From contig JAUYDL010000018.1 of the NCBI GenBank assembly GCA_030691865.1, forward strand, positions 11,320 through 75,319: 64,000 nt of DNA. The letters run 5' to 3'. Positions 53,500 to 61,857 of the stretch are shown piece by piece (within the stretch, counting starts at the first letter, position 1; the number at the start of each line of letters is the position of its first letter). The stretch is from Candidatus Omnitrophota bacterium (lineage in GTDB: Bacteria; Omnitrophota; Gorgyraeia; Gygaellales; Profunditerraquicolaceae). The notes under the pieces were generated by a model. It saw only the letters and a list, made by a program, of their open reading frames with translations, was not told where the DNA came from and ran no database searches. The position numbers and the translations under genes were made by a program.

Positions 53500-54247
53500 T
53501 CGAGCTAGAGGATTAGTTTTAAACAAGAGAGAGTTACGCGAGACTTCCTTAATTGTAGATTTTTACACCCAAGAATTTGGAAAAATAAGCGGGATACTTA
53601 AAGGTATCCGCACTGATCCGAAAAAGTTCGCTTCAAATTTAGAGCTTTTTTCACTAAATGAGATTATCTTTTACAGAAAAACGCACTCCAGCTTCCATTT
53701 AGTAAGCCAGGCGGATAAAATAGATAACTTTACCCGCATCAGGCAAAATATCGAAAGAACAACTACTGCGAGTTTTATGATGGAAATGGTCTCTACTATA
53801 ATGCAGCTTGAAGATAAAAACGAGGAGATCTTTAATTTAACATTGGCAGCCTTGAAAGAATTAGAGACCAACTATAGCCCGGAAAAAATTGCCACCATAT
53901 TTAAAATTAAAATGCTCAGTCTTTCAGGATTTAAGCCGCATTTCGATTCCTGCGTTTGTTGCCGGGATAAGATTATGGGGCAATCCAAGTTTAGTCTTTC
54001 TTTAGGCGGTCTGCTTTGTCCGCGCTGTATGCCCAAAGACCCCGGCAGCCGCTCGATATTCCGGGGGACCATCGCCACGGTCTTACATATCGAAAAAAAC
54101 AGTTTTAACAGCTCCTTGAGCCTGGGAATGAATCCTCAGATAAAAAAAGAATTGGAGTTGATCCTGAATGCTTTTTTGAATTTTCACCTTGGCCGCGAAC
54201 TAAAATCTCAGAAGCTGATTAATAAATTAGAAGTCCCCGTTGGATAA
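53489..54247 (+). CDS. recO: DNA repair protein RecO
   Basis: RecO helps load RecA with RecF and RecR. The N-terminal OB-fold starts RGLVLNKRELRETSLIVDFYTQEFG, split across GLVL and SLIV; the zinc-binding cysteines are CVCC and CPRC at about 152-184. Length 252 is typical. It is the last gene of the aspS-to-recO run; a hairpin repeat follows. Confidence 0.93.
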   Translation: MSIDRARGLVLNKRELRETSLIVDFYTQEFGKISGILKGIRTDPKKFASNLELFSLNEIIFYRKTHSSFHLVSQADKIDNFTRIRQNIERTTTASFMMEMVSTIMQLEDKNEEIFNLTLAALKELETNYSPEKIATIFKIKMLSLSGFKPHFDSCVCCRDKIMGQSKFSLSLGGLLCPRCMPKDPGSRSIFRGTIATVLHIEKNSFNSSLSLGMNPQIKKELELILNAFLNFHLGRELKSQKLINKLEVPVG

Positions 54248-54252
54248 AATAC

Positions 54253-54319
54253 TTCCCCCCTCGCGGAGCTTTAGGGTCATTTTTCCCCAAGCGCCGGAGG
54301 CTGGGGAAAAATGAGGAGG
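54253..54319 (+). repeat. Hairpin family 2 ending in a Shine-Dalgarno sequence, upstream of panE
   Basis: A second copy of the element at 2206-2270. The 13-bp stem TCATTTTTCCCCA (54277-54289) with its complement (54302-54314) and loop are identical; the preceding CCCCTCGCGGAGCT part differs by small changes. GAGGAGG follows, 5 bases before the panE ATG. It fills the recO-panE gap. Confidence 0.85.
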
Positions 54320-54323
54320 CTAA

Positions 54324-55253
54324 ATGAAAATTGTCGTTGTCGGCCCGGGAGCAATGGGATGTCTTTTCGCGGCATATCTAGCAAAATCAAAAGAAGAGAT
54401 TTGGCTTCTAGATAAAAGTAAGGAACGGGCTGCTAAGATTAATGAGTGCGGGATTTCCCTGGAAGAAGAAAGCGGCTCCTGGCAGTCAAAACCAAAAGCT
54501 ACCGCCAATCCCCAAGATATTGGCAAAGCCGATTTAATACTTATCTGCGTTAAATCTTTCCATACCAAAGTAGCCATTGAACAAATCAAACCGCTTCTGG
54601 GCCAGGAGACCAAAATTCTAACCTTGCAAAACGGAATCGGCAATGTTGAAATCATCTCTGAGCTAACCGGTGAAGAAAGAGTCGTTGCCGGCGTAACCAA
54701 TGAAGGTGCAACTTTAATGGATATCGGTAAAATTCGCCACGCCGGGCGCGGTGAGACGATTATCGGAGCTATCGACGGCAAAACCCCGGTTCAAATGCGC
54801 GCTATCCGCGAGGTCTTTAATAAAGTCGGCTTTGAATGCAAAATGTCACGCGACATAAAAAGCCTGCTCTGGAGCAAATTAATTATTAACGTTGGAATCA
54901 ATGCTTTGTCCGCAATTACGCGCCTGCCTAACGGCAAACTTATAGAATACGAAGGCACCAGAAGAATCTTAAGGGATGCGGTCACGGAAGCCGCGCGTAT
55001 TGCCAAGAGAAAACGTATAAAATTAATTTTTGATGATCCGCTGGCAAAAGTGGAAGCAGTTTGTGAAGGCACGCAGGGTAATCTTTCTTCGATGCTTCAA
55101 GATGTATTAAGAAAAAAGCACACCGAGGTTGACTTCATTAACGGAGTAATTGTGCGGCTGGGGCAAGAGTTGGGTATTGCTGTGCCAACCAATAAGTTCC
55201 TTCTGGACCTGGTGAAAACCATTGAATCCAGCTACGCGCAATCAGCGCAATAA
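54324..55253 (+). CDS. panE: 2-dehydropantoate 2-reductase
   Basis: PanE reduces ketopantoate to pantoate with NADPH. Rossmann motif GPGAMGCLFAAYLA at residues 7-20, ICVKSFHT, LQNGIGN, and the catalytic-lysine region SLLWSKLIINVGINALSAI are clear. Length 309 is typical. panB, the preceding step, is 4 kb downstream. Confidence 0.95.
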   Translation: MKIVVVGPGAMGCLFAAYLAKSKEEIWLLDKSKERAAKINECGISLEEESGSWQSKPKATANPQDIGKADLILICVKSFHTKVAIEQIKPLLGQETKILTLQNGIGNVEIISELTGEERVVAGVTNEGATLMDIGKIRHAGRGETIIGAIDGKTPVQMRAIREVFNKVGFECKMSRDIKSLLWSKLIINVGINALSAITRLPNGKLIEYEGTRRILRDAVTEAARIAKRKRIKLIFDDPLAKVEAVCEGTQGNLSSMLQDVLRKKHTEVDFINGVIVRLGQELGIAVPTNKFLLDLVKTIESSYAQSAQ

Positions 55254-55285
55254 ACTTTAAAAACGTTAAAAAAACTTTTAAACTA

Positions 55286-56248
55286 ATGGCTTTTAGCGCA
55301 AAAACACGCAGATACTTAGTTGCTTTTTTGATCATTGGATGGAGCATAACCTTAATTTATTCTCTGTCACGTTCTAATCCGCCAAAATACCCGCTAAAAG
55401 CAAAACGGCTTTACCGTGACAATCGCCTTTTAATGGGGACATTTTGGCAGGTTTCCTCACCAAATAATCAAGCCGGCGCGATTGTTTTCTCAGAAGTCAG
55501 CCGGATCCAACAGCTACTCAGTAAATATATCCAGACCAGTGAAATCTCCCGGCTTAATCGTTTAGGAAGATTAAAAGTAAGCGCGGATACGTTTTTTGTT
55601 ATAAAAAAATCCCAGGAATTCTGCCGCCTTACTCAAGGAGCCTTTGACATTACAGTTGCCCCATTAGTTGACCTTTGGGGATTCACCAATCAAGAATTCC
55701 AGGTGCCCAGCGATGATAAAATCCGTGCTGTTTTAGAGCTGGTGGGAAGCGATAAAATTATTTTACATGAAAAAGATAATGTGGTAGAATTCAAAATTCC
55801 GGGAACCCGGATTGACCTGGGGGCAATTGCCAAGGGTTTTGCCCTGGATTGTGCGGTCAAAAAGTTAAAAGAAAACAATATTGATAGTTGCCTGATTAAC
55901 GCCGGAGGCCAAGTTTATGCCTTAGGAAATAAATTCGGCCAAGCTTGGAAGATCGCCATCCGGGGGGCAAATAAATCTGAAATCACAACTACACTGGAGC
56001 TGAAAAACAAATCCGCATCTACCACCGGTAATTACGAGCAATTCTTTTTTAAAAATGGCAAGCGTTACTGTCATATCATCGACCCCCGCTCCGGTTATCC
56101 AGCTCAGACCCAAATTACTTCGGTAACTGTCGTTGCTGACCAAGGATTAACTGCGGACGCTTTATCTACAAGCCTATTTGTGTTAGGAAAGAAAGATGTT
56201 GAAGAAATATTAAAAAAATTTCCCGGAACTTTAGTTAAAATTTATTAA
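55286..56248 (+). CDS. apbE: FAD:protein FMN transferase
   Basis: ApbE attaches FMN covalently to threonines of exported redox subunits such as Rnf/Nqr. An N-terminal membrane anchor (about residues 10-28), then LMGTFWQV, IDLGAIAKGFALD (flavin site), INAGGQVYALG, HIIDPRSGYPA and the late VVADQGLTADALSTSLFVLG. Length 320 fits. The product acts outside the membrane. No Rnf or Nqr genes are in the window. Confidence 0.95.
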   Translation: MAFSAKTRRYLVAFLIIGWSITLIYSLSRSNPPKYPLKAKRLYRDNRLLMGTFWQVSSPNNQAGAIVFSEVSRIQQLLSKYIQTSEISRLNRLGRLKVSADTFFVIKKSQEFCRLTQGAFDITVAPLVDLWGFTNQEFQVPSDDKIRAVLELVGSDKIILHEKDNVVEFKIPGTRIDLGAIAKGFALDCAVKKLKENNIDSCLINAGGQVYALGNKFGQAWKIAIRGANKSEITTTLELKNKSASTTGNYEQFFFKNGKRYCHIIDPRSGYPAQTQITSVTVVADQGLTADALSTSLFVLGKKDVEEILKKFPGTLVKIY

Positions 56249-57594
56249 TGAACATACCTAATCAATCAACTGATATAAATATCTCTGCGGCCAAGATGTT
56301 TATTTTTTTCTCCCGGCTAATGGATAAACCTGTGCTGGATAAAGACGGCAAAACCGTCGGAGAGATTTATGACCTGGTGGTAAAATCCTCTCAAGTCTAC
56401 CCGCTTTCCGATGCCTTGATTATTCGCAAAGGTTTTCCCAATCGTAAATACGCGCTGGTCAATTGGCCGGATATTGAAAGAATCGACAAGGAAGGGGCCC
56501 AGCTAAAAATAGAAAGATCTGTACTAAATTTCAACCAGATTCACGATGAGAAGAAAGAGTTTACGCTAAGACGGGATATACTCGATCAGCAGGTAGTGGA
56601 CACTCATAATCATAAAGTCATCCGCGTAAATGATATCCAGCTTTTGGTTGTTGACCATGCTTTAATGATCGCTCACGTAGATATTGGAAGCCGCGGTCTC
56701 CTGCGGCGCCTGGGATTTGAAAAAAGCGTAGACTTAATCGTGAAGCTATTTAATCCCCAAGCCAGATATCTTAGCAACGAACATTTGATCTCCTGGAAAC
56801 ATATTCAACCGCTGACCATTAATCCGGTAAGTATGACCATAAAGATTGACCTGCCGCAAGAGAACCTCGCCAGCATACCGGCAGCGGACTTAGGAGACAT
56901 TTTTCTGGATTTAAATATAAATCATCAGATCGCGCTCTTTAAATCATTGAATCTGGCCAATAAAACAAAAATCTTTACCAACATTGATTTTAAAACTCAA
57001 GCCTTACTGCTTGATGAAATGAATGATTTTGAAATTTCCGAATTACTTAATAATACCCCTTCAGATGAAGCCACGGATTTCCTGGAAAAATTACCCAGGG
57101 AAAAAATCAAACACATCTTGAGCTTAATCGAAAATAAATATTCTAAACGCCTTTCACAACTGTTGGGTTATTCCGGTGATTCTGCCGGAGGCCTGATGAC
57201 TACCGAATATATCGTTTTTACCAAAGACACCCTTGTCCAGGCAGCCTTAAACCAAATACGGGAACGTAAATTTAAATCCGAGCCGGCGCAGTTTATTTAT
57301 ATTATTGATGAAACTCAGCATCTAATTTCGGTAACTAATTTTCGCCGGCTCATTCTGGCTAACCCTGGCGAGCCAATTGCCAACTCCGCTTTCCCCAAGA
57401 CATATTTTGTGCACTTAGATTCAAGCGTTAAAGAGGTTGCCTACTTAATGGAAAAATACAAATATTTTGCTATCCCCGTTGTGGATGAAAATAATGTTTT
57501 GCAGGGGATTATCACGGTTGATGATATCCTAAGCCAGCTGATTGCCTTTGCCTGGCGCAGGCTTAAAAGAATAAAAATTATGCAAAAGATATGA
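56248..57594 (+). CDS. Soluble PRC-barrel, MgtE-N and CBS domain protein
   Basis: Two PRC-barrel-like domains (about residues 12-95 and 100-190) are followed by an MgtE N-terminal helical domain (about 205-305, LLNNTPSDEATDFLEKLPREKI) and a CBS pair (about 310-440, SAGGLMTTEYIVF and VVDENNVLQGIITVDDIL). The membrane channel part of MgtE is absent. Since MgtE-N/CBS senses intracellular Mg2+, the protein may regulate the NRAMP-like transporter encoded directly after it with a 4-base overlap (inference). Confidence 0.9.
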   Translation: MNIPNQSTDINISAAKMFIFFSRLMDKPVLDKDGKTVGEIYDLVVKSSQVYPLSDALIIRKGFPNRKYALVNWPDIERIDKEGAQLKIERSVLNFNQIHDEKKEFTLRRDILDQQVVDTHNHKVIRVNDIQLLVVDHALMIAHVDIGSRGLLRRLGFEKSVDLIVKLFNPQARYLSNEHLISWKHIQPLTINPVSMTIKIDLPQENLASIPAADLGDIFLDLNINHQIALFKSLNLANKTKIFTNIDFKTQALLLDEMNDFEISELLNNTPSDEATDFLEKLPREKIKHILSLIENKYSKRLSQLLGYSGDSAGGLMTTEYIVFTKDTLVQAALNQIRERKFKSEPAQFIYIIDETQHLISVTNFRRLILANPGEPIANSAFPKTYFVHLDSSVKEVAYLMEKYKYFAIPVVDENNVLQGIITVDDILSQLIAFAWRRLKRIKIMQKI

Positions 57595-58829
57595 AAAACC
57601 TAAAAACTTTTTGGGCAAAAATTCTGATTTTCCTTTCTGTAATGGGCCCGGGAATTATCACGGCTAACGTGGATAATGATGCCGGCGGGATTACTACTTA
57701 CTCCGTAGCCGGGGCGCACTTTGGTTATGCCCTGATCTGGTCATTTATCCCGATTATTATTGCCCTGGTAATTATCCAGGAGATGTGCAGCCGGATGGCG
57801 GTAGTTACCGGTAAAGGCCTGGCGGATTTGATCCGGGAAGAGTTCGGAGTCAGAGTGACTTTTTACGCGATGACAGTTTTAGTCCTTTCCAATATCTTTA
57901 ACACGATTTCAGAGTTTGCCGGCATTGCCGCCAGCGCCGAACTTTTTGGAATCAGTAAATATCTGTTGGTACCGGTCTGCGCATTATTTGTCTGGTGGTT
58001 GATTGTAAAAGGCACCTATAAATCAGTAGAGAAGGTGTTTTTGGTTGCCTGTTTATTTTATGTTTGCTATATCGTCTCGGGGTTTCTCTCTAAACCTGAC
58101 TGGAACTTAATCGCCAAAAGCTCGGTTCATCCAAATTTCCAGTTTGATAAAGCCTATATTTTTATGCTCATCGGGGTCGTCGGCACCACGATTGCCCCCT
58201 GGATGCAATTCTACCAGCAATCTTCGGTAGTTGAGAAGGGGATCAAGCTTGAAAATTACAAATACTGCCGGTTAGATGTAATTATTGGAGCATTTATAGT
58301 TAATATCATTGCCATCTTTATTATTATCGTCTGCGCCAACACTCTTTTTGCTAACGGCATCAGAGTCGAAACAGCCAAGGAAGCGGCCCTGGCCCTAAAG
58401 CCATTAGCCGGGCAATACTGTTTTTATCTTTTTGCCTTTGGGCTGCTCAATGCCTCAGTATTTTCGGCCTGTATTTTACCATTATCTACGGCATATTCGG
58501 TATGCGAAGGAATGGGCTGGGAGATCGGGGTCAATCGCACATTTAAAGAAGCGCCGCAATTTTATAGCTTATATACTGCAATCATCGTAATCGGCGCTGC
58601 GGTAATATTAATACCGGGAGTCAAACTCATACCGGTTATGCTCATCTCTCAGGCCACGAATGGCATCCTGCTTCCTTTTGTATTGATCTTCATGCTGCTT
58701 TTGGTAAATAATAAAAGGCTGATGGGTAAATATATTAATTCTAAATTCTATAATTTCTGCGCTATACTCATAATCGTGGCGATGATTTTACTTTCTCTAT
58801 TTCTGTTTTTTACTGTATTTATTAAATAA
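57591..58829 (+). CDS. NRAMP-family divalent metal transporter, atypical metal site
   Basis: A 412-residue protein with 11 transmembrane segments and the NRAMP fold start GPGIITANVDNDAGG. In helix 1 the canonical DPGN reads D30-A-G-G, and in helix 6 the canonical MPH reads A202-P-W within GTTIAPWMQFYQQ. Thus the metal-coordinating Asn and Met are both missing, as expected of NRAMP-related magnesium transporters rather than Mn/Fe importers. Coupling to the MgtE-N/CBS gene supports Mg2+ as substrate (inference). Confidence 0.9.
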   Translation: MKNLKTFWAKILIFLSVMGPGIITANVDNDAGGITTYSVAGAHFGYALIWSFIPIIIALVIIQEMCSRMAVVTGKGLADLIREEFGVRVTFYAMTVLVLSNIFNTISEFAGIAASAELFGISKYLLVPVCALFVWWLIVKGTYKSVEKVFLVACLFYVCYIVSGFLSKPDWNLIAKSSVHPNFQFDKAYIFMLIGVVGTTIAPWMQFYQQSSVVEKGIKLENYKYCRLDVIIGAFIVNIIAIFIIIVCANTLFANGIRVETAKEAALALKPLAGQYCFYLFAFGLLNASVFSACILPLSTAYSVCEGMGWEIGVNRTFKEAPQFYSLYTAIIVIGAAVILIPGVKLIPVMLISQATNGILLPFVLIFMLLLVNNKRLMGKYINSKFYNFCAILIIVAMILLSLFLFFTVFIK

Positions 58830-58837
58830 AATTTTCT

Positions 58838-59662
58838 ATGGATATAAACGAAATTAAGGATTTAAAAGGCAAACGCAAGATTACTATGTTGACAGCCTAT
58901 GATTATCCCACGGCTTACCTAGTGGATAAAGCCGGAATTGATATAATCTTAGTCGGTGACTCTTTGGCGAATGTTGTTTTGGGGCTGGAATCCACAACCC
59001 AGGTGGGAATGCCGGAAATGCTGCACCATACCAAAGCAGTGAGCCGGGCAGTAAAAAACTCACTTCTGATCGCTGATATGCCCTATAGCTCTTACCAACT
59101 TAACCCCCATGAATGCGTTATTAATGCTCAGAGATTTATCACCGAAGCAGGTTGCCAGGGAGTAAAACTAGAATGGTTTGATAATTGCCTGAAGGTAACT
59201 GAACAAATTATTCGGGCGCAAATCCCGGTGATGGGCCATATCGGGTTAACTCCCCAGACCGCGGATAAAATCAATGGTTTTAAGTGCCAGGGAAAAGATG
59301 CCAAAACAGCTAGCCGCCTGATTAACCAAGCAGAAGAACTCGAAAAAAAAGGATGCTTTGCTATTGTTTTAGAGTGCCTGCCTGATAAAATTGCTGAACT
59401 GATTACTAAAAAAATAAAAATTCCTACCATTGGTATAGGGGCCGGAATTCATTGTGACGGACAGGTCCTGGTGATTAATGACATGCTTGGCCTGTTTGAT
59501 CGTTATACCCCAAAATTTGTCAAAAAATACGCTGATCTTTCTCCCCTGATATTAGAAGCCGTCCAGAATTTTAAAAATGAGGTTATTCAGGAAAAATTTC
59601 CCACCCCCCAACATTCTTTTATTATCAAAGAAGAAGAGCTTAAGAAAATTAATGGCCACTAA
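58838..59662 (+). CDS. panB: 3-methyl-2-oxobutanoate hydroxymethyltransferase
   Basis: PanB makes ketopantoate from 2-oxoisovalerate with methylene-tetrahydrofolate. MLTAYDYPTAYLVDKAGID, ILVGDSLANVVLG, LIADMPYSSY, VKLEWFDN, VMGHIGLTPQ and IGIGAGIHCDGQVLVINDMLG (split at GAGIHCDGQ) are hallmarks. Length 274 is typical. The next start lies inside its last codons. Confidence 0.97.
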   Translation: MDINEIKDLKGKRKITMLTAYDYPTAYLVDKAGIDIILVGDSLANVVLGLESTTQVGMPEMLHHTKAVSRAVKNSLLIADMPYSSYQLNPHECVINAQRFITEAGCQGVKLEWFDNCLKVTEQIIRAQIPVMGHIGLTPQTADKINGFKCQGKDAKTASRLINQAEELEKKGCFAIVLECLPDKIAELITKKIKIPTIGIGAGIHCDGQVLVINDMLGLFDRYTPKFVKKYADLSPLILEAVQNFKNEVIQEKFPTPQHSFIIKEEELKKINGH

Positions 59663-60368
59663 ACGCTTCGCCAAAAACTCCAGCCGCGCGATTTTATTGA
59701 TCATCGCCCTGGCATTCATTATTAAATTTGCCGGGCCGAATATTTTAAGGCAATATATCAGCTATGGTATCGGTAATTGTAAAATCACTCCGATACTGTG
59801 CATGCAGCCCGAAGAGAAAATTTTTGCCCCACAAATCAATAATGAATACCTGGACACTTTGGTCCCGCACGCATTCCCCAAAATGTCGGTTTGTGTGCCC
59901 AAGGGTTTTGCTTTAGTTCAGGAGTTAATTAAGAAACAATACTATAAAAAAAGACATGCCAACAATAAGGCAGTTATTTATCTGCTCATCCAGGAACCGG
60001 GTGGTTTTATTAAACTTTATCCGGATGTGCAAAAGCAGGGAGTCAGGGATAACTATGAATTCATCCGCCGCCTGATGTATGCCCATCTGGATCAGGTAAA
60101 TAATATTACCGATGCTTTCTTTCTGGTTATGAAGAGCGTGTTTACTCCAGACATAGGAAACCAAAATACTGCCAAAATGATTAGATTCCAAATAAAAGAT
60201 AAAAAGGGATTTATAAACTACACCATGGCTAGGCCTGATAATTATTTTGATTGCAATGTTTCTGATGCCGATGGAAATTTCTTTAAGGTGTATATAAAGG
60301 ATATTGGCGCGCTTCTGGACCTAAATAATGTATTTGCAATAATTTCTACGCTTAGGCCGGTTAATTAG
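59652..60368 (+). CDS. Hypothetical membrane-anchored protein
   Basis: About 238 residues. A basic N-terminus and one transmembrane segment (about residues 11-30, AILLIIALAFIIKFAG) suggest an anchored protein with an extracytoplasmic domain. The domain has four cysteines and no motif I recognise. The ATG at 59652 overlaps the panB end by 11 bases; an earlier in-frame ATG at 59577 is less likely because it would overlap panB by 86 bases. Confidence 0.7.
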   Translation: MATKRFAKNSSRAILLIIALAFIIKFAGPNILRQYISYGIGNCKITPILCMQPEEKIFAPQINNEYLDTLVPHAFPKMSVCVPKGFALVQELIKKQYYKKRHANNKAVIYLLIQEPGGFIKLYPDVQKQGVRDNYEFIRRLMYAHLDQVNNITDAFFLVMKSVFTPDIGNQNTAKMIRFQIKDKKGFINYTMARPDNYFDCNVSDADGNFFKVYIKDIGALLDLNNVFAIISTLRPVN

Positions 60369-60398
60369 TTCGAGGATTTAACAGTTCGAGGATTTAAC
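60367..60398. repeat. Perfect 16-bp tandem direct repeat before glyQS
   Basis: AGTTCGAGGATTTAAC occurs twice head to tail (60367-60382 and 60383-60398), starting in the stop codon of the hypothetical gene. The rest of the 68-base gap is AT-rich with TTGCTT and TATAAA-like elements but no convincing promoter. Confidence 0.85.
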
Positions 60399-60436
60399 TT
60401 GCTTTTTGGACTAGTTTATGCTAAAAATATAAAACT

Positions 60437-61825
60437 ATGGCAGAAAATTTAATGGATAAAATTGTTTCCCTGTGCAAACGCCGGGGTTTTATTTTTCAGG
60501 GCAGCGAAATTTACGGCGGGCTGGCCAATACCTGGGATTATGGCCCTTACGGGGTAGAATTAAAAAATAACATTAAGCGCGCCTGGTGGAAAGCTAATGT
60601 CCAGGAGCGCAATGATATCTTAGGCATGGACTGTGCCATTCTTATGCACCCCGGAGTCTGGGAAGCCAGCGGGCATGTGGAGAATTTTTTTGATGAGGTG
60701 ATGGAATGTAATAAGTGCAAGAAAAGGTTTAAGGTTGAACAAGTTCAACAAAAATATCCAAGTATAACTACGGGCGGAGGCGTTGGTAAGTGGAAGTGCT
60801 TGGAGTGCGATGGCGAACTGGGCCTGCCGAGAAAATTTAATTTAATGTTTAAAAGTTCTAAAGGTTCTCTTGAGGACACCTCATCACTTGTTTATTTACG
60901 GCCTGAGACCGCCCAAGGCATGTTTGTGAATTTCTTAAATATCCTTGACACAAAACACCCTAAGCTTCCTTTTGGCCTGGCGCAGATCGGCAAGGCTTTC
61001 CGTAATGAGATTACGACGGGAAATTTTACCTTTCGTACCTGCGAGTTTGAGCAGATGGAGATAGAATATTTTGTCAGGCCGCAAGACGCAGACAAAAAAT
61101 TAGCAGAGTGGATTGAGGCAAGGTTTAACTGGTATCTAGATCTGGGGATAAAAAGCCAAAACCTAAGGAAACGCCAGCACGGTAAAGATGAGCTGGCGCA
61201 TTATGCCCATGCCTGCACTGACATAGAATATAATTTCCCGTTCGGCACTTCGACTTCGCTTGAGTGCCATGGTGAGAGTAGTCGAACCGTCGGTTGGGCA
61301 GAATTAGAAGGTATTGCTAACCGTTCGGATTTCGATTTAAAACAGCACGCTCAATACAGCGGCAAAGATTTACAATATTTTGACGATCTAAAAAAAGAAA
61401 AATTTTATCCTTATATTATTGAGCCTTCAGGAGGAGTTGATCGGGCAGTCTTGGCCTTTTTAATTGATGCCTACCATGAGGAGAAGGTCAAAGAAGAAAC
61501 CCGCGTGGTCTTAAAATTAAATAAGGATCTGGCCCCGACAAAAGTAGCCATCTTGCCGCTGCTGCGCAATCGGCCGGAAATTGCGGAATTAGCTAAAAAA
61601 ATTTCCCAGGATTTAAAAAAATCTTTTACTGCGATTTATGACGATACCGGTTCCATTGGTAAACTCTACCGCCGGCAAGACGAGGTAGGCACGTTCTACT
61701 GCGTAACCGTAGATGTGCAGACACTGGAAGATAAACAGGTAACTGTGCGCGACCGTGACACAATGTTACAGGAAAGGATTGGAATTGACAGGGTTAAGGA
61801 TTATTTGGTTGAGAAACTAATTTAG
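60437..61825 (+). CDS. glyQS: Glycyl-tRNA synthetase, single-chain (alpha2) type
   Basis: A class II synthetase of the dimeric type, not the bacterial alpha2beta2 form: FIFQGSEIYGGLANTWDYGPYG, LRPETAQGMFVNF, GLAQIGKAFRNEI, FRTCEFEQMEIEYF and an anticodon-binding domain with YRRQDEVGTFYCVTVD. Between DIEYNFPFG and GWAELEGIANRSDFDLKQH an additional stretch of about 15 residues is encoded by a palindromic repeat (61244-61286). Length 462. No CCA-end or regulatory RNA is seen. Confidence 0.97.
   Translation: MAENLMDKIVSLCKRRGFIFQGSEIYGGLANTWDYGPYGVELKNNIKRAWWKANVQERNDILGMDCAILMHPGVWEASGHVENFFDEVMECNKCKKRFKVEQVQQKYPSITTGGGVGKWKCLECDGELGLPRKFNLMFKSSKGSLEDTSSLVYLRPETAQGMFVNFLNILDTKHPKLPFGLAQIGKAFRNEITTGNFTFRTCEFEQMEIEYFVRPQDADKKLAEWIEARFNWYLDLGIKSQNLRKRQHGKDELAHYAHACTDIEYNFPFGTSTSLECHGESSRTVGWAELEGIANRSDFDLKQHAQYSGKDLQYFDDLKKEKFYPYIIEPSGGVDRAVLAFLIDAYHEEKVKEETRVVLKLNKDLAPTKVAILPLLRNRPEIAELAKKISQDLKKSFTAIYDDTGSIGKLYRRQDEVGTFYCVTVDVQTLEDKQVTVRDRDTMLQERIGIDRVKDYLVEKLI
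61244..61286 (+). repeat. In-frame palindromic repeat inside glyQS
   Basis: TTCGACT (61249-61255) and AGTCGAA (61280-61286) are inverted, with an overlapping inverted pair GGCACT/AGTGCC (61244-61249/61263-61268). The stretch encodes extra residues in an otherwise conserved loop of GlyRS (other proteins read FPFG-GWGELEGIA). The frame is preserved. It resembles palindromic elements that insert into coding regions in Rickettsia. Confidence 0.8.
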
Positions 61826-61857
61826 TATTTTAACAGAAAGGGAAGGTTTAAAAAGTA

